Assembly (NCBI GenBank): GCA_963383645.1
Contig: OY726572.1
Location: 28,278,792 to 28,342,791, forward strand
DNA length: 64,000 nucleotides
Source: Muscardinus avellanarius
Taxonomy: Eukaryota; Chordata; Mammalia; Rodentia; Gliridae
Reading direction: 5' to 3'
Positions 57,481 through 64,000 of this stretch are shown in pieces. Position 1 is the stretch's first letter. Each line of letters starts with the position of its first letter. The notes beneath the pieces were generated by a model, which searched no databases, had not been told where the DNA came from, and saw nothing but the letters and a program-made list of their open reading frames with translations. A program made the translations under genes and the position numbers.

Positions 57481-57701
57481 CATTGAAGGATAGAAAAGAA
57501 AAATACTACTCCACAATAAAAACATTTATGTGTGTTATCACATATGTGAACTTAGGTTAAAAAAATATACATTGCCTTGTGTGTGAGTAAATTACATTAA
57601 TTAACTAATTAAAAATTTGGCTTCCTGCTAATGTATGTACATCATAAGAAAAAAAAAATTGTTCTAGTTTCTGACTTCAGAATGTGCCTTTCCCCTACCC
57701 A

Positions 57702-57702
<1 letters not shown>
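57481..57702. other. No recognised feature
   Basis: AT-rich, unassigned. Confidence 0.4.

Positions 57703-57750
<48 letters not shown>
57703..57750. repeat. Compound (TG)n(GA)n microsatellite
   Basis: TG run to 57732 passing into GA to 57750, the same TG-to-GA arrangement as at 25431-25505. Confidence 0.95.
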
Positions 57751-58235
57751 TTTCTGTTTATCTATGTCTATGATAAAAGATGACACCATCAAACATTCCA
57801 AGTGGTAAGTGGGCACCTATTTATTCTGTAGGTGCCATCTTTCCCATGAGCTTCCTGTTTCCTTCTTCCTTCTAAGAGAAAATAGGACATCTCGCCCTAA
57901 ATATTATTATTTCTTTGCTTTGAGTTGCTTATTCAGAGAAACCGCAGGTTTCCTAGTCAAAGGAAGGGCTACGAAAAGCTGTATTTTTAAGAAATTTAAA
58001 ACTACCTCCATTAGTAAAGTAAATAGCAGATGCAGACGGAGGCGTTTCCATATGATATCCCCATTTCTGCCTGGATCTTTCCACGGGAAAAAGAGATTGG
58101 GGGTGCGACACCCAACCCAAACAGATATTCATAGGATAGCTGGCTGTTACCTAGGAGGCCTCATCTGCATGCTAGAAAACCTGTGCCAGTCCTCCCTGCA
58201 GAAAAGAGCTGGATAAGTTCCTTAATAATGTAAAT
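57751..58235. other. Unique block with a 135-codon open frame
   Basis: Open frame 57809-58216 (plus), 135 codons, outside any repeat I recognise. The translation has a basic run (RCRRRRF) near residue 75 but no domain, signal or splice context. Could be chance, an exon fragment or a conserved non-coding block. Confidence 0.25.
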
Positions 58236-58436
58236 CAAGCTGGGCATGGTGATGCACTCTTGTAATCCCAGTACTTGGGAGGCTGAGAAAGGAGGATAGT
58301 AGGTTTGCAGCCAACCTCAGCTATTTAGTGAAACCTTCACAATTCAGTGAGACCTCATTTCAAAATAGGGCTGGGGATGTAGCTCAGAGGTCGAATGTAC
58401 CTTGGATCCATTCCCAGTACTACAAAAAAAAAAAAA
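58236..58436 (+). repeat. B1-dID dimeric SINE (older)
   Basis: Sense copy: AGCTGGGCATGGTGATGCAC, TTGGGAGGCTGAGAAAGGAG, GGGCTGGGGATGTAGCTCAG, TCCATTCCCAGTACTAC, then a 14-base A-run. TTGTTAAGCAGGT is repeated just beyond (58441-58475). Confidence 0.92.
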
Positions 58437-59019
58437 ATGTTGTTAAGCAGGTAAGCTTAATATTGTTAAGCAGGTGTGATTTTTCTCTATTTGTGCATTA
58501 ATACATTCGTATGCCTTTTCTTCTATTTAGTTTTTGTAGTTTTTTCCAGTGAAACTTTAGAGGGTAGCTCCTGCAACTCTTTCTCAAGCTTTTCCTGCGA
58601 AGCTATTTAACAGGTGTTCTGGTGGTTCAGACAATCCTACTACTCAATCCAAGTTCTGAAGGACTTTACCATACAGTTGGAGACAGAAAACATGTGCACC
58701 ATAAAAAACTAAAACTGCAGAATGCACCAACACAAATGCTGGTGCGATCCGTACATGGTTAAGAAGCAATGCAATGCAATCTAATGATATTCAGATACTA
58801 GTGGTTAAGAGAGGAAGAATTTATCATGATTAGTAATCAGAAGGTAATTGTTTAAGGACAAGGAATAGGTTTCTGAAACGTGCAGATGGATGTATAAAGG
58901 ATAGAAGTAGTATATGCCAATTCCTTCAAACAAACAAAAAACCAAAGCAAACTAAACACTCCTTGGAAAGAAATGAAGAAAGACCCAGAAAAAAATATAG
59001 CATCCCATCATTTGGTCAG
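58437..59019. other. No recognised gene
   Basis: Unassigned sequence; a GCAATGCAATGCAATC micro-duplication lies near 58766-58781. Confidence 0.4.
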
Positions 59020-59258
59020 AGCATTGAGGTTTTTTTTTTTTTTTTTGTACAAGGGATGAAACCTAGGGGCATTCTACCTCCAAGCTACACCCCCAGCCCT
59101 ATTTCTTATTGTTTTTTTTTTTGAAACAGAGTCTCACTGAGTTGCAAAGGGCCTCACTAAGTAGTAGCTGAGGCTGTCTTCAAACTGCGATCCTCCTGTC
59201 TCAGCCTCCCAAATGCTGGTATTACAAGCATGCGCCACCACACCTGGCAAGCATCGAG
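59020..59258 (-). repeat. B1-dID dimeric SINE (older)
   Basis: Antisense copy with a long T-run, GGGATGAAACCTAGGGGCAT, CTCACTGAGTTGCAAAGGGC and CATGCGCCACCACACCTGG. AGCATTGAG (59020) and AGCATCGAG (59250) flank it with one mismatch. Confidence 0.9.
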
Positions 59259-59364
59259 TTTTAATGTGAGTTGTCCTTTTCTAAAAGGAAGACAGCCAAA
59301 TAAACCTATTGCCTACAGTTTACTGTTCCGAGGTGGTAGAACATGAACATTCCTTAAGCAGAAT

Positions 59365-59585
59365 GATAGCTCATATTTTCTGAATTAACTGTGTTCCCAG
59401 TGCTCTTATAAAAAGTTTTTTTTTTATCTCTCAGTACTCCTGTGAGGTTGATGCTGTAAATATCATTATTTAGAGGTGAAGTGACTGAATCACAGATAGG
59501 CTAATATCTCGCTCCAAGTCACACTGCTAGTGAGAACTGTAGCTGAGATAGAAACCTGGGCTCATAATCACTTTGCTGTCACCTT
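59365..59585 (-). repeat. MIR SINE, antisense
   Basis: Ordered antisense MIR: TGTTCCCAGTGCTCTTATAA, CTCCTGTGAGGTTGATGCTG, ATCATTATTTAGAGGTGAAG, CCAAGTCACACTGCTAGTGA, GAAACCTGGGCTCATAATCA. Confidence 0.82.
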
Positions 59586-60330
59586 TAGTGATGGCCATGT
59601 TAGGAGCTACTGTTAGAGTGATTATCAACAGGATGTGGAAACAGCTTCATCATGTGAGAGTATACACCTAATGCTATTTATAAAAATAGATTCTGCCACC
59701 AAAACCAACTTTTACTGTGCCAGGGAAATTCCTTCAAGGCCAGGGGTAATTAGTAAAAGGAATTTTTTGATGCCTTCATTTTACAGCATGGTAAAAATGT
59801 TCTAGGGTACACATGAAATCTCTTCATACTTGCTCTAGAATTTAGACAACTGTTGGCCCATGAGGGAATTTATATTTATACTGGTCTAAGACATATGAGT
59901 GATTAGCATTTGCTGAGCTAATAAATCAAACATTTTGCTAAATGGAAGACAAACCATGTCTGTAGCTGAGTTTTCACTCTCATCTCTAAGTGCTATAATT
60001 CAATTAAAATAAGTTCTTTGACATTTGTTTCATTCAATACCACCTTGCTGCTTTTCCTCGGAAAACATCTACATTCTCATTGCTCACCCCGTACCTTAAT
60101 ACACACTTGATATAATAATGCATTGGACTTGTTCCATAGACTTTTCAATTAGTGAACAAAATATACTAAATAATCTTTTCAAGATTAAATGAAAATGTTA
60201 TCCATACCTGTGTGAAAGGTTGAAGAAAGAAGCATGAGTGACGTATAAGGTAGGAGATGTTGAAGTCTTTTAACCTCATTCATATAAAATTGCTTTGGTG
60301 TTTATTTGTATACCTACACACATATGAGAA
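59586..60330. other. No recognised gene
   Basis: AT-rich, unassigned. Confidence 0.4.
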
Positions 60331-60334
60331 TGTT

Positions 60335-60440
60335 TTATACTTTTGGCCCTGTGCTGAGTTCTTTACATGCAGTACCCAAATGGGCCTCAAGGCAATATTG
60401 GATGATAGTGTTATTATTATCTGTAATGTAAACAGACCCA
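60335..60440 (-). repeat. MIR SINE fragment, antisense
   Basis: CCCTGTGCTGAGTTCTTTAC, ATGCAGTACCCAAATGGGCC and GTGTTATTATTATCTGTAAT follow the antisense MIR order (CACTGTGCTAAGCGCTTTAC to CTATTATTATCCCC). Confidence 0.6.
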
Positions 60441-60459
60441 CTCATAAATTCAACACTTA

Positions 60460-60570
60460 GGGAGAATTTGTTAAGTGTCAGACATTGTGTTCTCAATGAC
60501 TAACACAATGTTTTGTCTATTGAAGACATTCAGTATTTGTATACATGAATGGATAAATGAGTAAAATATT
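60460..60570 (+). repeat. Possible L2 3' terminus
   Basis: GACTAACACAATGTTTTGTC, CATTCAGTATTTGTATAC and GAATGGATAAATGAGT resemble the L2 end (GCACAGTGCCTGGC, CTCAATAAATGTTTGTTGAATG). Weak. Confidence 0.4.
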
Positions 60571-60807
60571 AATAACTCCATTCCCCCTAGAAATTTTTCT
60601 TCCCAATTCAACTGATCATATAAAGGGCATTAAAATATGTATTAATTTGAAATATAAAGAGTTCTCCCATATGCAAATCAGAACGTGCCAATAGAGTAAA
60701 GCTCCAAAGATATATGTCAACTAAAGCATGCAGAAAAGGATGTTCTATAAGTATACCAAAGTTTGATATCAGGGCAATAAAAAGTTCTGATATAATAGCG
60801 AATAATC

Positions 60808-60968
60808 AGTGGGATGGTGCACACCTGGAATCCCAGCACTTCGGAGGCTGAGCCAGGAGGATCACAGGTGTAAGACAAGCTTCAGAAACTTAATGAAGCC
60901 CTAAGAAACTTAGTGAGACCCTGCCTCAAAATAAAAAGGGCTGGGAGTAGAGCTTGGAGGTAGAATAG
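60808..60968 (+). repeat. B1-dID SINE, ID half truncated
   Basis: Sense copy: GTGGGATGGTGCACACCTGG, CACTTCGGAGGCTGAGCCAG, GACCCTGCCTCAAAATAAAA, GGGCTGGGAGTAGAGCTTGG. Confidence 0.9.
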
Positions 60969-61121
60969 AAGGGTCAAGTTGAGGGCAGAAGTCCCAATTC
61001 ATTGCAAAAGTTTCAAATAGCTTGATAGATTTGAAGTGGAAGATTTGAGGAGGAACACTGGAAAGATGGAACTGTGAGAATAAAGCAGTAGCTACATTAT
61101 TACTTTATGAATGGGAGACAC

Positions 61122-61371
61122 TTAGACTTTTTTTTTTTTTTTTTTTGGCGGTACTGGGGATGGAACCCAGGGGCATTCTACCTCCGAGCTACACCCTCAG
61201 CCCTAGTTTTTTAGTTTTTTTTTTTTAGTCTTTATTTTTGAAACAGTGTCTCACTGAGTTGTGAAGGGCTTCACTAAGTAGCTGAGGCTGTCCTCAAAGC
61301 ACTATCCTCCAGTCTCCGCCTCCTGAATGCTGGAGTTACAAGAGTGTGCCACCACATCCAGCCTAGACTTT
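61122..61371 (-). repeat. B1-dID dimeric SINE (older)
   Basis: Antisense copy: T-run, GGCGGTACTGGGGATGGAAC, TACCTCCGAGCTACACCCTC, CTCACTGAGTTGTGAAGGGC, GTGTGCCACCACATCCAGC. TAGACTTT on both sides is the likely duplication. Confidence 0.92.
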
Positions 61372-61424
61372 ATTTTGTAAGAACTAAAGAGCCATTATCT
61401 GTTTTTTAATGGGGGTATTTTCTT

Positions 61425-61985
61425 AGTCCATTCTGTGCTTCTACAACAGAATGCCACAGACTAGAAAATTTATACCAAACAAATTTATTTCTCACAATTT
61501 TGAGTGTGGAAAGTTCAAGCATCTGTTGATTAGTGGAATACTGAAGACTAGCATCTGGTGAGAACTTTCTCGCTGTATTATCTTATAAGAGAAAAAGAGG
61601 AGAGGAGAGGAGGGGGGAATTCATCCTTTTATAAAGAACTCATTCTTATGATAATAAAGTTATTCTCTTGATAATGACACTAAATACATTCATAAGTGCA
61701 GATCCCTCATGACCTAAACTTCTCTTAAAATGCCTGTCTCTGGATAGATGCAGAAGCACACACCTGCAGTCTCAGCTATTTAGGAGGCCAAAGCAAGGGA
61801 ATCACAGGTACAAGGTGGCTGTACACTAATTCAGCAAGACTCAGTTTCAAAGTAAAAACATTACTGAGCTATACTGGGGTATATCTCACACACAAACACA
61901 GAGAAAAGTTTCCCTCCACATCTCCACATTGGAGGTCAAGTTTCTAGTCCATAAACTTTGCGGGTTGCATTCAAAACATAGCAGA
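61425..61985 (-). repeat. ERVL-MaLR LTR, antisense, with a SINE inside
   Basis: Clear antisense MaLR: TAGTCCATTCTGTGCTTCTA, CAGAATGCCACAGACTAGAA, ATTTATTTCTCACAATTTTG, GCATCTGGTGAGAACTTTCT, CCCTCATGACCTAAACTTC, then CACATTGGAGGTCAAGTTTC after the SINE. Confidence 0.85.
61735..61900 (+). repeat. Degraded B1-dID SINE
   Basis: TAGATGCAGAAGCACACACC, TATTTAGGAGGCCAAAGCAA and GCTATACTGGGGTATATCTC are eroded versions of the sense dimer. Nested in the MaLR LTR. Confidence 0.65.
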
Positions 61986-62535
61986 TGTGCCGGATTTAAA
62001 ATCCATCTGCATGTAATTTGATATTGCTCCCTTTAAGAGATGGAGTATAATCATCTCCCCTTTATGTGCTTAGCAACTTCTAAGGAGTAGAATATGTTGG
62101 AACACACCACAAGCAGTGTCTGAAATTAGGACATAAATAGCATTGTGGGTTCTTCCAGTCCCTTCTTGAATCTCTTACTCTGGGTAAATGAGCTGAAATA
62201 CTGTAAGGACACTGGGGCACCTCCAACCATGCCCACCTACCTATTGTTTTCTTCTAGAAAGGCCCACCTGGCAAGACCCTGAGCACCCTACTCACACCTG
62301 TGCAAATGAACCATCCTGGAAGTTGACCACCCAGCTCATCAGGCCTTCTGATGACTGTGGCTCTGGACAACACCTTGACATCCACCTCCCAAGACACCTT
62401 GAACAGGTACCACCCAGGCAAAGAAACCCTAGAATCCTAGCCCTCAATAACTATAATAAGTGTTTTTTTAGTTTAAAGTTACTGAGTTGGGAGTCATTCT
62501 CTGTGCAGCTATTCACAATTGATAGATGTTTGAAA
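61986..62535 (+). repeat. Probable MLT1-type LTR, sense
   Basis: ATGTAATTTGATATTGCTCC, CTTTAAGAGATGGAGTATAA, a C-rich middle (CTGGAAGTTGACCACCCAGC), and the end GTTTAAAGTTACTGAGTTGG plus GCAGCTATTCACAATTGATA resemble an MLT1 LTR. The 82-codon frame at 62323-62571 is part of it. Confidence 0.5.
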
Positions 62536-62659
62536 GTCTATTTTTTTTCTATCACTATAACAAATACCTGAGAAAGACAACTTAAAGGGGGACAGATTTA
62601 TTTTGGTTCATAATTTCAGAGGTTTCAGTCCATGGTTAGCTGGCACCAAGGATGTTTAT

Positions 62660-62885
62660 TCTGTTTTCCTTAATGTATAACAAAAATAAGAAAATTTTCA
62701 TGTGGAGTATGATCCGACCTCTACCTGATAAAAATAATTTAATAATCAGGGTTGGTGAAGAGAGAATTGTTTGGGGAAGTAGTGAATTCCTATCATAGAA
62801 TGTATTCAAGTGGAGGTGCTCTCTCTGGCATAATTGTACAGGGAAAACTAATGTTCTGTGGTAAAAAATAAAAAATAAAAAGTAA
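62660..62885 (+). mobile_element. Unclassified A-tailed retroposon-like element
   Basis: Interrupts the MaLR LTR and ends in AAAAAATAAAAAATAAAAAG. Its last 77 bp before the tail (62785-62861) recur inverted at 63921-64000. No coding domain. The left boundary is uncertain. Confidence 0.65.
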
Positions 62886-62954
62886 TGGGAAACTGCACCT
62901 AACAGAAAGGTGTGGCAGCAGAGAAAAGAAGCTCATCTCAGGACAACTGGGAAA

Positions 62955-63063
62955 ACTGAGAAGGAGAGAGAGAAGTAGAGAAAGAGAGAGAGAGGAGAGG
63001 AGAGGGGAGGGGAGGGGAGGGAAGGGAAAGGGAGGGGAGGGGAGAGAAGGCAAGAGGGAGAGG
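62955..63063 (+). repeat. (GGGGA)n purine tract with G-quadruplex potential
   Basis: GA-rich stretch; 63004-63042 holds eight runs of three or four G separated by one to three A. The 156-codon minus frame (62793-63263) translates this into S/L/P-rich low complexity and is not a gene. Confidence 0.9.
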
Positions 63064-63263
63064 GCTAGTCTTGAGGGGCACAGCCTATGCCACAAATTCC
63101 TCCAACCATGCCCCACCTGCCTATCATTTCCACCACCTCCTAGTAGTTCTCCCCTATGAGCCAATCCCTTTCCCAGAGCCCTAGCTCTGGACACTGCTGC
63201 ATTGAAAACATGGCCTTCAGCACCTGAGTTTTGGGAGAACACTAAAGATCCAAAACATAACAA

Positions 63264-63608
63264 TAAGAAACAACTTGATTCTATTGATTTTTACTTTATA
63301 GGGTAATTCTGAGATGAGAATGGGTTGTCTAGGCAGTAAATTGGAAGTGTCTCATTCTGTTACTGGGTCATGCCCATTCCAAGAGCAGAGCTTTGCCCAG
63401 AACTTTAATCATGTACCTTTGGATTGCATGGGATATTGAGGAAAGAACAACTTTTCCCAAGCAGAAGATTTCAGAGTATCCCATTTATTTTGTACCCCAA
63501 CCTAGCCCATTGTGTGATATATCAATTAAAGAAAAACAAACCACTTGCAAGCTCTCTCACCTTTCCAGTAGAGGTGAGAAACTTGATAAGATTTTTGTTG
63601 TTGTTATT

Positions 63609-63609
<1 letters not shown>
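63264..63609. other. No recognised gene
   Basis: Two overlapping 95-97-codon plus frames in different phases run into the TG microsatellite. No domain. Confidence 0.4.

Positions 63610-63651
<42 letters not shown>
63610..63651. repeat. (TG)n microsatellite
   Basis: Pure TG run of about 21 units. Confidence 0.97.
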
Positions 63652-63654
<3 letters not shown>

Positions 63655-63877
63655 ATGTTAATTTCAACAAGTTTGCCTAATGCAGAGACCTGCCTGAATT
63701 GCCACATCACTGTTTAATGCTGGGATGGGAAGACTCACAGGGGAAAACAAGCCTGAAGAATTAAACCAATTAATTTAGACCCAAAAATATATTTCTTGGA
63801 CGAAAAGAGGAAATTAAAGGAAAGGAAAGGAAAGAGAATAAAAGAAAATAACAAGACATTTGGTGCAGTTTCCCATT
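63652..63877. other. Unassigned, with an (AAAGG)n stretch
   Basis: GGAAAGGAAAGGAAAGAG-like run near 63818-63838. No other feature seen. Confidence 0.5.
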
Positions 63878-63882
63878 ACTTT

Positions 63883-63913
<31 letters not shown>

Positions 63914-64000
63914 TTTTTTAACACAGAACATTAGTTTTCCCTGTACAATTATAATGCCAGAGAGAGTGCCTCCACTTGAATACATTCTATGATAGGAATT
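63878..64000 (-). mobile_element. Unclassified A-tailed element, second copy (cut by window end)
   Basis: Antisense tail (TTTA)n at 63880-63920, then 63921-64000 is the reverse complement of 62785-62861 with one substitution and a 3-bp indel visible. The element continues past the window. Confidence 0.75.

Larger units (their letters stand above)
62545..63255 (-). repeat. ERVL-MaLR LTR, antisense, with an A-tailed insertion and a G-rich expansion
   Basis: TCACTATAACAAATACCTGA, ATTTATTTTGGTTCATAATT, then after the insertion GCAGCAGAGAAAAGAAGCTC, CACCTCCTAGTAGTTCTCCC and CATGGCCTTCAGCACCTGAG. Antisense MaLR order is kept around both interruptions. Confidence 0.75.

Noticed and set aside
58236..58436. 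tRNA-like GTAGCTCAG...GGTTCAATCC motifs suggesting tRNA genes
   Set aside because: These are the ID-like halves of dimeric SINEs. They lack a foldable acceptor/anticodon arrangement and are joined to B1 halves.
62793..63263. Longest open frame (156 codons, minus)
   Set aside because: Most of it is antisense of a (GGGGA)n tract inside a MaLR LTR; the protein is S/L/P low complexity without a domain.

Overview
The window looks like mammalian nuclear DNA from an AT-rich, gene-poor interval of a rodent chromosome. The main clue is about three dozen copies of a dimeric SINE. Its left half is B1-like (7SL-derived, with a GGGCATGGTGG-type A box and a GTTCGAAGCC-type B box). Its right half is ID-like and tRNA-derived (GGGCTGGGGGTGTAGCTCAG to GGTTCAATCCCCAGTACC), followed by an A-rich tail. 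B1-dID dimers of this kind are known from the squirrel-related rodents (squirrels, dormice, mountain beaver) and beaver, not from mouse or rat. I cannot settle the species from sequence alone. MIR, L2, MaLR LTRs and L1, all present, are general to placental mammals.

I found no protein-coding gene, no exon with convincing splice signals, no processed gene copy and no structural RNA gene. The longest open frames are 118-156 codons. Almost all lie in repeats or simple-sequence tracts and carry no recognisable domain. Nothing here is an operon, CRISPR array or mobile genetic system of prokaryotic type.

Layout. 1-3.7 kb: opposed MaLR LTRs, a third MaLR LTR and an extremely short L1 tail. 3.7-12 kb: a 5'-inverted L1, MIRs and three young SINEs. 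12-25.3 kb: L2, a dense run of SINEs, a head-to-head MaLR pair holding an unusual L1 with two tandem 3' ends, and a 1.1 kb L1 3' end. 25-37 kb: long microsatellites, young SINEs and three minus-strand L1 3' ends, two of which carry nested SINEs. 37-56 kb: the least repetitive part, with candidate conserved non-coding blocks near 38.1-38.4 and 44.4-45.0 kb, nested SINEs at 43.5 and 45.3-45.7 kb, and two locally repeated unclassified segments (39.4/41.2 kb and 52.5/53.4 kb). 56-64 kb: an old L1 broken by two young SINEs, more SINEs and MIRs, a cluster of three LTRs, a G-rich tract, and an inverted pair of an unclassified A-tailed element cut by the window end.

The most informative signals concern repeat biology. 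They are a young SINE subfamily about 20 bp shorter in its B1 half than the older copies, with apparent intermediates; microsatellites that repeatedly arise in SINE tails; an L1 insertion with duplicated 3' ends inside one target-site duplication; and three sets of local repeats I cannot assign to a known family. I saw no new gene system and do not claim one.
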